From: Psychrobacillus glaciei
Lineage (GTDB): Bacteria; Bacillota; Bacilli; Bacillales_A; Planococcaceae
Assembly: GCF_008973485.1 (NCBI RefSeq)
Contig: NZ_CP031223.1
Span: forward strand, 558,001-622,000
DNA: 64,000 nucleotides
Direction of reading: 5' to 3'
The position numbers and the translations under genes are program-made. Position 1 is the stretch's first letter, and each line of letters begins with the position of its first letter. Below, piece by piece: positions 53,764-62,856 of the stretch. The notes below the pieces were generated by a model, which was given only the letters and a program-made list of their open reading frames with translations, had not been told where the DNA came from and made no database searches.

Positions 53764-53891
53764 TTTTAGAGGATGTCCCTCAAATGATGGAAACCCGTTT
53801 AGTTGATCTGTTCAAAAAATAAAAAAATGTTTCAAATAACACGAGAGTTAACACGATTTCAGGCGATAGTTTCGCCACTATATTAAGTAAC

Positions 53892-53925
53892 AAATAGCAC
53901 CGTTAATCGCGGTGCTATTTTCGTT
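53892..53925 (+). terminator. Terminator downstream of the FMN reductase gene
   Basis: The 11-bp stem AAATAGCACCG/CGGTGCTATTT has a 7-base loop and is followed by TCG. It lies about 130 bases after the stop. The rest of 53764-54096 holds nothing recognised. Confidence 0.7.
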
Positions 53926-54096
53926 CGCTTGAACTCGACGAGTGTCCAAGAAATCGAAATCCAATTATCGAAAGTTAAAAGATATATAAAATTACTCTGT
54001 TATAATAAAAGAAGGAGAAATAAGCCGGATTATTCAACGAACTGACCAAATAAGTTAAAAAGGTTGACTCATTATTATTAAAGGGGATATGCACTA

Positions 54097-54546
54097 ATGA
54101 AAAATATTTTTAATCATATAGATACAGTAGAATTATTAAAGCGTATTGACAAATTGAGTCCAAATTCACAACCACAATGGGGAAAAATGAACGTTGCCCA
54201 AATGCTAGCGCATTGTTCATCTTTCCAAGACATTGCAATGGGAAATTCTTTTCCACCAAGGAGTTGGTTAGGAATAATAGTAGGTAGGTTTGCAAAAAAA
54301 ATCATGTACAATGACAAGACATTGCCCCATAATCTGTCTACTATTCCAACCATTTTGATTGCAGATGATAGAGAATTTGACATAGAAAAAGAAAAGCTTA
54401 AACAAAAAATTATCACATTCCAAAATAACGGACCAGAAAAGTGCACAACTCATCCACATCCTTTTTTTGGAAAGCTAACTTCTGAGCAATGGGGTATAGG
54501 AATATACAAGCACCTTGACCATCATTTTAAACAGTTTCAAGTTTAA
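54097..54546 (+). CDS. DUF1569 domain protein (DinB-like fold)
   Basis: The 149-residue protein has GKMNVAQMLAHCSSFQDIAMG near residue 29 and HLDHHFKQF at the end, the conserved histidine pattern of DUF1569, a DinB-like four-helix bundle expected to bind a metal. The function is unknown. The start follows AAAGGGGAT. The sequence gcaacgttagttgaagaaag at 54570-54589 downstream looks like a decayed half of the array repeat. Confidence 0.8.
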   Translation: MKNIFNHIDTVELLKRIDKLSPNSQPQWGKMNVAQMLAHCSSFQDIAMGNSFPPRSWLGIIVGRFAKKIMYNDKTLPHNLSTIPTILIADDREFDIEKEKLKQKIITFQNNGPEKCTTHPHPFFGKLTSEQWGIGIYKHLDHHFKQFQV

Positions 54547-54683
54547 ACATTAAAAAACAAAATGAAACGATGTGCAACGTTAGTTGAAGAAAGTATCTTA
54601 TTTGAAGCAACCAACTGTATGTCTTTTTATAATCTTTTGTTTTGCCTTAAACGAACGTGATTGTAGAACAAATAATGTTATTT

Positions 54684-54710
54684 AAGGACTGTAACTGGTC
54701 CTTTTTTATT
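54684..54710 (+). terminator. Terminator-like hairpin
   Basis: AAGGAC/GTCCTT is followed by TTTTATTT. With the hairpin at 54876-54913 it occupies the ~500-base gap 54547-55050, in which I see no gene. Confidence 0.7.
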
Positions 54711-54875
54711 TGATTTCAACAACTTTTTCATTTCTAATCTCGATTAAATTAACCATCTAAATGACATTAGTTTTACAAGAAAAAGTCACCTTAAATAATT
54801 ATTGTATGTATCCGCTAATTGAACTGCTAAAACGAACTCTATTTGCCTATAAACGTAAGATATAAAGGCATTTAG

Positions 54876-54913
54876 AAGACCACTATTCTATAAGTGAATT
54901 AGTGGTCTTTTTC
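54876..54913 (+). terminator. Terminator-like hairpin
   Basis: The stem AAGACCACTA/TAGTGGTCTT has a 14-base loop and is followed by TTTCG. No gene lies immediately upstream. Confidence 0.65.
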
Positions 54914-55050
54914 GTCGTTTAATTTGCATTTTGTGCTACTGAATTGAACGTGTTAAAAATGATGGAGACATCCTTTTTTTTATTTTAAAATAAATGAACT
55001 TTTTCATCATTCGAATGTCTAATGTATAACAGTAAGCGAAATGGGGTGAT

Positions 55051-55572
55051 GTGGTGGATGAAGTGGAAGTCGCAAGTAACGCAATAAAACGGGATGAACA
55101 GGCATTTATACAATTAATGCAATTACATAAAGAAGATTTATATAGAACAGCTTTTGCATTTTTAAAAAATGAACACGATGCTGTCGAAGCAATGCAAGAA
55201 GTAACATTCAGAGCTTTTGAAAAAATACATACTGTAAAAAAGCCAAATTATATGAAAACATGGCTTATTCGAATTATGATGAATTACTGCCAAGATCAGT
55301 TGAAAAAGAAGAAGCGATTTATTTCAAATGAAGTTCTACAAGAAATAGGGGGCTATTCAGTGGATTCTACTATGGAGTTGGAAGAAGCTATCGCATCCTT
55401 GTCTAGTGACGAGCAACAGTTAATATTTCTGAAGTACTTTCAAAATACAAAGATTAAAGAAATCGCTGAAATAAAGAAAATTCCAGAAGGGACCGTAAAA
55501 TCGAGACTCCATACGGCACTAAAGTCATTGAGAAGTTTCCTAGCAGAGAAAGGAGATGTAGATCATGTATGA
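55051..55572 (+). CDS. ECF-type sigma factor paired with a DUF4179 protein
   Basis: The 173-residue protein has sigma region 2 (YRTAFAFLKNEHDAVEAMQE near residue 30, MKTWLIRIMMNYCQD near 70) and region 4 (KEIAEIKKIPEGTVKSRLHT near 135). It resembles SigV-type ECF factors. Two GTG codons (55051, 55054) follow GGGGTG; the second has the better spacing. It overlaps the next gene by 8 bases, as is usual for a sigma and its membrane-bound regulator. Confidence 0.88.
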   Translation: MVDEVEVASNAIKRDEQAFIQLMQLHKEDLYRTAFAFLKNEHDAVEAMQEVTFRAFEKIHTVKKPNYMKTWLIRIMMNYCQDQLKKKKRFISNEVLQEIGGYSVDSTMELEEAIASLSSDEQQLIFLKYFQNTKIKEIAEIKKIPEGTVKSRLHTALKSLRSFLAEKGDVDHV

Positions 55573-56875
55573 AAAAGAAGAAGAAATGTTGGACGAATCA
55601 AGAAAGCAATTGGAACAAATCGAGATTCCTGACCAACAAATAACGAATGCAATCCAGCAAGGTTTGCTCCAGGCAAAAAATAAAAAAAGAAAACGAAAGA
55701 AAATGCTTTGGACTTTTTCAGTTGCTGCTATCCTAATGCTCACCTTCGTGACATCTATTCGTGTATCACCTGCTTTTGCAAGCGCGATTGCCTCTTTACC
55801 AGGGATGGAGAGATTTGTTGATCTAATTCAATTTGATAAAGGATTAGAAGCTATTATAGAAAATGAATACTATGAACCAATAGGTGTCAGGCAAGTGAAA
55901 GACGATATGACTTTCACTATAGATGGGGTTATTTTAGATGAGACTGGAATGGAGATTTTTTATACACTGGAGGCTCCATTTTCAATTGAGAATATTCGAT
56001 ATGGAAATATTGATGTATTAAACGGCGATAGAAACCTAAGTGATGATTCTTCCTATTCTTTTGGATATGTCGGTGAAAAAACAAATCGAATAGTCGAACG
56101 TTTTAGTTTTACATTTGGAGAAGCAAAGCAATTTAACTCTCAGCAATTCGAATTGATCTTTCAAATAAAAAATGAAAAGAAAACGACTTTCACTATTCCA
56201 TTTACTATTAAAAATGATATTAAAAAAGGGAAAGTCTACTCAGTAAACCAAAAAGTAGAGATGGATGGTCAAAAGATGTTGGTGAAAGAAATTACCGTTT
56301 ATCCACTTCGCGTAGCAGTAAATATAGAATTTGATGAACAGAATAATATGGAGATTCTCCAATTTGAAGATATGCGTATTGAGGATGAAAAGGGGGAACT
56401 ATGGAGTTCTATTCAAAATGGAACAAGTGGTTTTGGTGGAGTAGAAAACATAGAAAGAACTTATTTTTTACAAAGTAACTATTTTAAAGAACCGAAAAAG
56501 CTTTATTTTAAATTCGATAAAGTGCAGGCACTGCCTAAGGATGAAAGTTATTTACTAATTGATATGGAGAAAAAAGAAGTATTGAATAAACCGTCAGACG
56601 GCAAATTGGAAGTTATGAACATTAACAACAATTCAGTTGAAGTAAAAATTCCACAAATAAAGGAAGATCACATGTATTCTCTTTTTGGAGATGCTAAAAA
56701 TGCAAATGGAGAAAGGATCGATACGCCATCGCAAAGTATGCATGGTGATGCGGATGGAGAATATAATTACACAACTATTGAGTTGGATTCTAAAAACATT
56801 GTAAATCCAATCAAACTCTATTTATATTCATATCCAAATTACTTAGACGGCTCTGTTTCGATTCAAATTAAATAA
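55565..56875 (+). CDS. DUF4179 domain protein, probable membrane-bound anti-sigma factor
   Basis: The 436-residue protein has a charged cytoplasmic N-terminus (about 1-45) with a run of lysines and arginines, one membrane helix (about 46-65) and a large extracellular beta-rich domain containing DUF4179. Gene overlap with the ECF sigma factor supports an anti-sigma role. The start follows AAAGGAGATG. Its terminator is split by an insertion sequence (see 57101). Confidence 0.82.
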   Translation: MYEKEEEMLDESRKQLEQIEIPDQQITNAIQQGLLQAKNKKRKRKKMLWTFSVAAILMLTFVTSIRVSPAFASAIASLPGMERFVDLIQFDKGLEAIIENEYYEPIGVRQVKDDMTFTIDGVILDETGMEIFYTLEAPFSIENIRYGNIDVLNGDRNLSDDSSYSFGYVGEKTNRIVERFSFTFGEAKQFNSQQFELIFQIKNEKKTTFTIPFTIKNDIKKGKVYSVNQKVEMDGQKMLVKEITVYPLRVAVNIEFDEQNNMEILQFEDMRIEDEKGELWSSIQNGTSGFGGVENIERTYFLQSNYFKEPKKLYFKFDKVQALPKDESYLLIDMEKKEVLNKPSDGKLEVMNINNNSVEVKIPQIKEDHMYSLFGDAKNANGERIDTPSQSMHGDADGEYNYTTIELDSKNIVNPIKLYLYSYPNYLDGSVSIQIK

Positions 56876-56904
56876 AGTTGCATATTTGTTTTCCGCTAAA
56901 TGGC

Positions 56905-57029
56905 TAAGGGAGACCAAATAAAGTGTGAAAGCAACCATTTCACTAGTGAGAGCAACCAATGCATAAGTGAGAGCAACCATTTCATTCACTAGAGCAACCA
57001 AATCACATACGGGAGCACTCAATTCTGCG
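56905..57029. repeat. Six degenerate ~21-bp units with gagcaacca core
   Basis: Units such as agtgagagcaaccaatgcat and agtgagagcaaccatttc follow each other with a 21-22 base period. The outer units are weaker (gggagaccaaat, gggagcactcaatt). It lies between the DUF4179 stop and the insertion sequence and has no coding frame that fits. Confidence 0.8.
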
Positions 57030-57136
57030 ACGAGCTTGTTCGGGCTCACTCAAATCAATAAAAGATGATTTTTAAAGTAAAAAAGACTCAATGTTTGAAC
57101 TGACCTAGCGATATGAGACACATATAAAACACCTTT

Positions 57137-57973
57137 TTAGGCTGCCGCAATGCCAAATTCTTTTGGCGTAAGGTAGCCTAATTTTTCTTGGATCCGTTCT
57201 TCATTGTAATGACGAATATACTCGTCAATTCTTTGCACAACACTGACATTACTTAATGAATTAAACTTGGCTAGGCTAAACTCTTCTGTTTTTAAACTAG
57301 AATGAAAGGACTCAATTACTGCATTATCCCAACAGTTTCCACGTCTGGACATACTGCTAACTAAATGGTTTTCCTTCAAGGCATTTTGATAAGCATACGA
57401 TGTATAGACACTTCCTTGATCAGAATGAACAATAACACCTTGGGGGTTTCCGCGAGCTATTAACGCTTCACGCAACGTATCCATGACTAACGGAGTCTGT
57501 TGGTGATTATAAAGCTTATAAGTGACAATTTCATTGTTATATAAATCCATGATCGTCGAAAGATATAATGTGACGCTACCATATTGAATATACGTAATAT
57601 CCGTTACCCATTTTTCGTTCGGTTTACTAGCTATAAAGTTACGATTCAATACATTTGGGGCAATTACTACTGACTCACCTTGAGATTTCCATTTTCTTTT
57701 TTGCTTTACTTTGCATTGAAGATGAAACTTTTGCATGGTTTTCTGAACGGTATTGCGGTCTAATTTAATTCCATAATCTCTTTTCAATAACGCCTTTATT
57801 TTACGATGACCATTGCGGTATTTCGTTTTCTTGCATAGTTCGATGATTGCTTCTTCTGCTAAGGTTAAAATCTTCTCAACACCTTCAGCTAACCAACGAT
57901 AAAAGCTGGAACGTGGTATTTCTAAGGCTGATAAAATGACACTTACTGTATAGTTTTTCCGGAACTTTTCCAC
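57137..57973 (-). CDS. IS3-family transposase OrfB (DDE integrase)
   Basis: The 278-residue catalytic part has the helix IPRSSFYRWL near residue 19, an HTH_21 region (NGHRKIKALLKRDYGI) and the rve integrase core with the DDE residues in WVTDITYIQ, VIVHSDQGS and NAVIESFHSSLKTE. The GTG at 57973 is only the first possible start in this frame. By my frame count it is +1 (or -2) relative to orfA, not the -1 usual for IS3 elements, so this copy may carry an indel or rely on re-initiation. Confidence 0.9.
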   Translation of the reverse strand: MEKFRKNYTVSVILSALEIPRSSFYRWLAEGVEKILTLAEEAIIELCKKTKYRNGHRKIKALLKRDYGIKLDRNTVQKTMQKFHLQCKVKQKRKWKSQGESVVIAPNVLNRNFIASKPNEKWVTDITYIQYGSVTLYLSTIMDLYNNEIVTYKLYNHQQTPLVMDTLREALIARGNPQGVIVHSDQGSVYTSYAYQNALKENHLVSSMSRRGNCWDNAVIESFHSSLKTEEFSLAKFNSLSNVSVVQRIDEYIRHYNEERIQEKLGYLTPKEFGIAAA

Positions 57974-58301
57974 GATTTGAAGAACTATGTGTTTTCAACT
58001 CCTTTATCATTTCCAAATACTTTTTTAGAATCTCATTCTCCATTTTTAAATGGTTCATCTGCGTATCTTTCTTCTCTTCTTCACTTTTAAAATCAGGCCC
58101 ATGCCCAAACGTATATTGTTTCCCAATCGGTTGGTCAAAACGATGAATTTCATTCGCTCTATACCATCTCATCCATGTCTCAACTTGAGATTTATTCTTA
58201 ATTCCGTATTTCTCCATAATTTCTTTCGTTGTTAGTTTACCACTCATTTTTTCTTTGACGACTGCCCATTTAATCTCGCTTGTATACACGTTTTTGCCCA
58301 T
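57885..58301 (-). CDS. IS3-family transposase OrfA (helix-turn-helix)
   Basis: The 138-residue frame begins MGKNVYTSEIKWAVVKEKM and has a helix-turn-helix (LTTKEIMEKYGIKNKSQVETW) and a coiled coil (HLKMENEILKKYLEMIKEL). This is the DNA-binding part of an IS150-type transposase. The start follows CGGAGGTG. The last ~35 residues overlap orfB in another frame and are probably not meaningful. Confidence 0.85.
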   Translation of the reverse strand: MGKNVYTSEIKWAVVKEKMSGKLTTKEIMEKYGIKNKSQVETWMRWYRANEIHRFDQPIGKQYTFGHGPDFKSEEEKKDTQMNHLKMENEILKKYLEMIKELKTHSSSNRGKVPEKLYSKCHFISLRNTTFQLLSLVS

Positions 58302-58545
58302 GCAAAAACACCTCCGATTTAAGTACTTGTTTTAAGTGTACCATTACCGAAGGTGTTTTATATTGTCTCACTATTTTAGGTTAGTCCAGTTGTTGTAAAC
58401 AGCTTTTGAGTCTTTTTATTTGGTAGTAAGTGGTCAAAAAATCTCAAGTGCAATCACTGGAAGTTATAATATTCTGTATACAGCTCCTAATGAGTAGTGA
58501 AAAATGCTATTGTAGAAATAACTAATCTATTGAGGAGCATTTAGA

Positions 58546-59634
58546 ATGAGACAATTTGCGATTCGCTTTAGTGCATTTACATTACTGTGGTTGTTTTTTA
58601 TCTTTTTTGCATATAATGAATCTTCCTCGTTATCATTGATCATTACGCTGTTTGCAACATCGTTAACCGTGCATTTTTTTATTCCTATTGTAAAAAAGCC
58701 TCTATTTCTTTGTTTGTTAGGACAATTAATCATTATTTTTACGCTGTTTTGGACTTCTAGCTTTGAATATATGTTACCTCTAATAGCACTAAGTTTACTA
58801 GAAGGTGCATTTCATTTACAGACTCGACCATTATGGGTGCTTGTTGTCGTATCTTTTGTACTTGTTCTTCCTAGTTTAATATACACACATACATCTTATG
58901 CAATCAGTGGATTGTTTGTTTTGTTCGGTATTGGCTGTTTGTTCCTCAATCGCTATATTAATGAGACAAAAGAGAAGCGTGAATTATATGAAGAGCTACT
59001 TGGAGAGTATCGAAGTTTAAAGCGTACCTCTTTACAGCAGGAGGAAGTTGTTCGATTAGAAGAACGTACACGTGTGGCCAGAGATATTCACGATTCTGTT
59101 GGACATAAACTGACTGCACTTTTAATGCAGTTAGAAATGGATTCGATGACAGGAAACTATCCCAATATTGTCGAATTAAAAAAACTAGCAAGAGAGAGTT
59201 TAGAAGAAACGAGGCATGCTGTTCGCCAGTTAAAGCAAGAAGAAATAACCGGTATACAATCAGTGATCCTGCTTATTCGTAAGCTAGAATCCGAAAGTCA
59301 TCTACTCGTTCGCTTTATAACAGAGAAAGGTGCGCTGTCTATACCGCTTACGAATGAACAGAGCATTACTTTGTACCGCATGCTTCAAGAAGCACTAACG
59401 AATGCGATGAAACACGGTGCATCACGGGAAGTTGAGGTAACACTTAGACAAACATCTACTAGGTGCTTACAATTTTTAGTGGGCAATAAAGTATCCAGTG
59501 TTACACCAATTGAAATGGGATTTGGCCTAACCAATATGAAAGCTAGAGTAGAGGAATTAGGAGGAGAACTACGAATCTTACGAACAGAGGAGCACTTCCA
59601 AATTGAAGGATCATTTCCTTTAAAGGAGAATTGA
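58546..59634 (+). CDS. lnrJ: Sensor histidine kinase of an LnrJ-like two-component system
   Basis: The 362-residue protein has five or six N-terminal membrane helices (about 1-140), a HisKA_3 dimerisation domain with the phosphorylated histidine in ARDIHDSVGHKLT near residue 180, and an ATPase domain (LQEALTNAMKHG near 285, GFGLTNMKARV near 325). This is the NarL/DesK-type kinase layout. The gene order kinase, regulator, ATPase, permease, permease is that of B. subtilis lnrJKLMN (yfiJ-N), which responds to and removes linear polyenes. The symbol is by synteny and domain layout, not by alignment. Confidence 0.8.
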   Translation: MRQFAIRFSAFTLLWLFFIFFAYNESSSLSLIITLFATSLTVHFFIPIVKKPLFLCLLGQLIIIFTLFWTSSFEYMLPLIALSLLEGAFHLQTRPLWVLVVVSFVLVLPSLIYTHTSYAISGLFVLFGIGCLFLNRYINETKEKRELYEELLGEYRSLKRTSLQQEEVVRLEERTRVARDIHDSVGHKLTALLMQLEMDSMTGNYPNIVELKKLARESLEETRHAVRQLKQEEITGIQSVILLIRKLESESHLLVRFITEKGALSIPLTNEQSITLYRMLQEALTNAMKHGASREVEVTLRQTSTRCLQFLVGNKVSSVTPIEMGFGLTNMKARVEELGGELRILRTEEHFQIEGSFPLKEN

Positions 59635-59636
59635 AC

Positions 59637-60272
59637 ATGTCAAAAAAGGTTTTAATAGTAGAGGATCAAGCGATTGTTCGGCAGGGGTTGCGAATGATGA
59701 TAGATCAAAACAATGATTTTACTGTTGTTGCAGAAGCAAGTAATGGAAAAGAAGCAATTTCAGCATTGGAACTATATGCGATTGATATTGTGCTACTTGA
59801 TATTCGGATGCCTGAGATGAATGGTGTGGAAGCAACGAAACGAATAAAGAAGCGCTGGCCGCAAGTTAAAATTTTGATATTAACGACCTTTGACGATGAT
59901 GAATATGCAATCCAAACATTAAAAGACGGGGCAAGTGGCTTTATGTTAAAAACGGCAGAACCTACGAAACTTATAGCAGCCATCCATAGTATTTTATCGG
60001 GTGGCCTTGTGCTAAATGAAGAAGTAGCGGCTAAAATGATGCCTCGACTTTTAGAAAAAAATAGCGAACCAACAATCACGCATACTTTAACGGCAAGAGA
60101 AATTGATATTCTGAAACTAGTAGGAGAAGGAAAAACGAATAAAGAAATTGCCGAGGCACTTTTCCTATCCATTGGCACGGTGAAAAATCACATTACGCAT
60201 ATTTTACAACAGCTAGAACTTCGTGATCGTACCCAGCTTGCAATTTATGCAGTAAAAAATAATTTAGTTTAA
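59637..60272 (+). CDS. lnrK: NarL/LuxR-type response regulator of the LnrJK-like system
   Basis: The 211-residue regulator has a receiver domain with phosphoacceptor DIRMPEM near residue 54, TTFDDDEYA and the conserved lysine in MLKTAEP, and a LuxR helix-turn-helix (LTAREIDILKLVGEGKTNKE, LFLSIGTVKNHITHILQQL). The ATG at 59637 follows AAAGGAGA, two bases after the kinase stop. It should activate the transporter genes downstream; the ~400-base gap after its terminator would hold their promoter. Confidence 0.85.
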   Translation: MSKKVLIVEDQAIVRQGLRMMIDQNNDFTVVAEASNGKEAISALELYAIDIVLLDIRMPEMNGVEATKRIKKRWPQVKILILTTFDDDEYAIQTLKDGASGFMLKTAEPTKLIAAIHSILSGGLVLNEEVAAKMMPRLLEKNSEPTITHTLTAREIDILKLVGEGKTNKEIAEALFLSIGTVKNHITHILQQLELRDRTQLAIYAVKNNLV

Positions 60273-60273
60273 T

Positions 60274-60315
60274 AGGAGTTGTCCCTAAAAATACTATGGG
60301 GCAACTCCTTTCTTT
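60274..60315 (+). terminator. Terminator after the response regulator gene
   Basis: AGGAGTTGTCCC pairs with GGGCAACTCCT around an 11-13 base loop, followed by TTCTTT. Confidence 0.8.
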
Positions 60316-60680
60316 ATGTGAAAGGTTTAAACTGTTTGTGTCTTCGAATGAAGCATTTTCTAAAAAGGCATAATTCAATTTGAAAAGTGAACTTGCGATT
60401 TGGAGCAACTACTTTGTGACTCATACTTAATAAATAATGTTCAAATTCTCCCGTGGAGTATCTCAAAAAAAAACGGGTGTATCTCAGAAAATCTCAGTTT
60501 ATCCCCTTAGTTTGAAAAGTGTGGACTTTATTGATTACTCGCTACATTACAAGGCGTATGCGCAATATAGGACGTGATACCCGCAACATTATAGTGACGG
60601 AGGTCATATGTCGAAATGACTTTAGATAGTTGGGGGCTATTTGCAAATATCGTATAGTAGAGCAGAAGGGAGAGATCGAT
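60316..60680. promoter_or_regulatory. Upstream region of the lnrLMN-like genes
   Basis: This 365-base gene-free region between the regulator's terminator and the ATPase gene should contain the regulator's target promoter. Near-repeats cgggtgtatctcagaaaatc and cgtggagtatctcaaaa (60452-60500) could be part of an operator. I cannot assign promoter boxes with confidence. Confidence 0.4.
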
Positions 60681-61613
60681 ATGTTAGAAGCAATTGGGTT
60701 ATCCAAGACGTTTAAAAAGATAAAAGCTGTAGACAATCTTAGTCTCTATGTTGAAAGAGGGGAGATTGTAGGATTGCTTGGACCGAATGGTGCAGGGAAG
60801 TCGACGGCAATTGCGATGATTTCTACACTCATTCCAACTTCAAATGGAGATGTGAGAATTGATAATAAAAGTGCATTGCAACATCCAAATGAATTACGAA
60901 AAATACTCGGGGTGGTCCCACAAGAAATCGCATTATACGAAGAGTTAACCGCACGTGAAAATTTAAAGTTTTTTGGTCGCATTCATAAAATGCCAAAAGC
61001 CCAACTAAATGCACGAATAGAAGAAGTACTGGAGCAAATTGGGTTACAGGATCAACCTAAAAAGCTTGTGAAACATTATTCCGGGGGAATGAAGCGCCGG
61101 CTTAACATCGGTGCTGCGCTAATACACGAGCCTGAATTTCTAATTATGGATGAACCGACAGTTGGTATAGATCCACAATCTAGAAATTATATTTTAGAAA
61201 CTGTGAAGCTTTTAAATAAAGAAAAGAAAGTGTCTATTTTATATACGAGTCATTATATGGAAGAAGTAGAGTATCTATGTGATCGCATTTACATTATGGA
61301 TTCAGGTCATATTATCGCTTCTGGAAGTAAAGATGAGATTAAAAATATTTTATCCTCTGAAAAAACGATTCGTATAAAGCTTGAACGCACTGTAACGGAG
61401 TTTGTTGAGGGGTTAAAACGTGAAACGGTTATTTCACAGCTTAAGGAAAAGGGTGAGACTATTACTGTGACCGTTGCGAAAGATGTGAATTTATTTCCTA
61501 AGTTATTATCTTTATCTGAACAAACTGGAGCCATATTAGTGAGTGTCGATGTGGATGCACCAAGTTTAGAGGATGTGTTCCTTCATTTAACTGGAAAAGA
61601 ACTACGAAACTAA
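60681..61613 (+). CDS. lnrL: ABC transporter ATPase, LnrL-like
   Basis: The 310-residue ATPase has Walker A GPNGAGKST near residue 38, Q-loop VVPQE, signature YSGGMKRR, Walker B FLIMDEPTVGID and switch SHYMEE, followed by a C-terminal domain ending LEDVFLHLTGKELR, typical of drug and antibiotic efflux (DrrA-like) ATPases. Length and order match LnrL (YfiL). The start at 60681 follows AAGGGAGAG. Confidence 0.85.
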   Translation: MLEAIGLSKTFKKIKAVDNLSLYVERGEIVGLLGPNGAGKSTAIAMISTLIPTSNGDVRIDNKSALQHPNELRKILGVVPQEIALYEELTARENLKFFGRIHKMPKAQLNARIEEVLEQIGLQDQPKKLVKHYSGGMKRRLNIGAALIHEPEFLIMDEPTVGIDPQSRNYILETVKLLNKEKKVSILYTSHYMEEVEYLCDRIYIMDSGHIIASGSKDEIKNILSSEKTIRIKLERTVTEFVEGLKRETVISQLKEKGETITVTVAKDVNLFPKLLSLSEQTGAILVSVDVDAPSLEDVFLHLTGKELRN

Positions 61614-61629
61614 GAAAGGGTGAGTGAAA

Positions 61630-62856
61630 ATGTTTATTGCTTTTATGAAAAAACAATTCCTCTTCTTTCTTCGTCGCCCACAAGAGTTACTTATTCTATT
61701 ATTGATGCCATTTGTTCTTATAAGTATTCTTGGATTTGCCCTTGGTTCAATAATGGACGGTGACGGCGGACCGCCTATGAAGTTGAAAGTAGCGATTGTT
61801 GAGCATACAAGTGAACAGCAGGAGTTAACAGATATTATAGAACAATTCGGAAAAATTACGGATGTTCATAACTTATTACCAATTACTAGTTTAAAGGAAC
61901 AATTATTTAACAATGAAGAAGTAAATTCTTTTATCATATTAGAAACATTAAGTGCAGATCAATTAGATGAAGCCAAAAAAGATGGTGTGTACGATGCCAT
62001 CATTGAAGTCCCAGAACATTTTAACTTGAATACAATTCAAGCAATTTTTATAGAAAATCAAAAGAAGCCCGAACTTATCCTTTATTCGAACGAAACGAAA
62101 AGCTTATCAGCTAATGTAGTACAAAGTTTAATAGATTCATTTCAGCAACAGTATTCGAGAACGGTACTTCTTGGGAAAAATAATTTATTAGAGCCGATGA
62201 ACGTAAACATCATTTCTGATATTCAAACAATCGATAAGCATAAACCTGTGGAGGCAAGAGCTTATTATACAATTGGTATGAGTGTCATGTTCGTACTATT
62301 TGCAGCAGTAAAAGCCTCTACAATGGCTTATGATGAAAAAAAGTTGCATCTATTTGACCGTATTTTACTTGCAAATGTATCCCGCTGGACCTATTTGTTA
62401 AGCATTTTTGCATCGACATTGCTGTTAGTGTTTATACAGTTATCGGTTTTATTTGGTGGAGCATTTTTAGTTTACGGGGTAAAGTTCCCAACATTGTCTT
62501 TGTTTATACTCATAACGATCATGCTTAGTTCTGTTATTGGTGCTATTGCTACTTTGTTGACATCTATTAATTTTCGTACGGAATCAAAGAATGCTTCTAA
62601 TTTATTTCAAGCGATGTTTGCCTCAGTTCTATCCTTTTTAGGGGGAAGTTTTTTTCAAGTAAGTAGTATTTCTGCATTCTTTAATACCGTTGGAAACTTG
62701 ACACCTAATGGTGCAGCAATGTCTGCCTATTTAAAATTAATGCAAGGGGATGGCTTGAAGGAAATTAGTAGTCATTTGTACGTACTTGCTATTTTAACAA
62801 TTGTTTTATTAAGCGTTTCGATATTGCTATTTCCAAGAAAGGGGGGAGTAGTATGA
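61630..62856 (+). CDS. lnrM: ABC-2 type permease, LnrM-like
   Basis: The 408-residue permease has one helix near the N-terminus, a large extracellular domain (about 45-210), and five C-terminal helices of the ABC-2 fold (YYTIGMSVMFVLFAAVKAS, then LGGSFFQVS and TPNGAAMSAYL). It pairs with the next permease and the LnrL ATPase to export a hydrophobic compound, by analogy a polyene. The ATG at 61630 follows AAAGGGTGAG better than the GTG at 61624. Confidence 0.85.
   Translation: MFIAFMKKQFLFFLRRPQELLILLLMPFVLISILGFALGSIMDGDGGPPMKLKVAIVEHTSEQQELTDIIEQFGKITDVHNLLPITSLKEQLFNNEEVNSFIILETLSADQLDEAKKDGVYDAIIEVPEHFNLNTIQAIFIENQKKPELILYSNETKSLSANVVQSLIDSFQQQYSRTVLLGKNNLLEPMNVNIISDIQTIDKHKPVEARAYYTIGMSVMFVLFAAVKASTMAYDEKKLHLFDRILLANVSRWTYLLSIFASTLLLVFIQLSVLFGGAFLVYGVKFPTLSLFILITIMLSSVIGAIATLLTSINFRTESKNASNLFQAMFASVLSFLGGSFFQVSSISAFFNTVGNLTPNGAAMSAYLKLMQGDGLKEISSHLYVLAILTIVLLSVSILLFPRKGGVV

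Larger units (their letters stand above)
57101..58383 (-). mobile_element. IS3-family (IS150-like) insertion sequence inserted in a terminator loop
   Basis: Imperfect terminal inverted repeats share ATAAAACACCTT and GAGACA near both ends (57101-57137 and 58350-58383). It carries orfA and orfB in overlapping frames. The left flank AAAAAAGACTCAATGTTT (57079-57096) and the right flank GTAAACAGCTTTTGAGTC with TTTTTATTT (58395-58420) are the two arms of one hairpin, so it sits inside the terminator of the DUF4179 gene. A target-site duplication is not clear. Confidence 0.85.
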
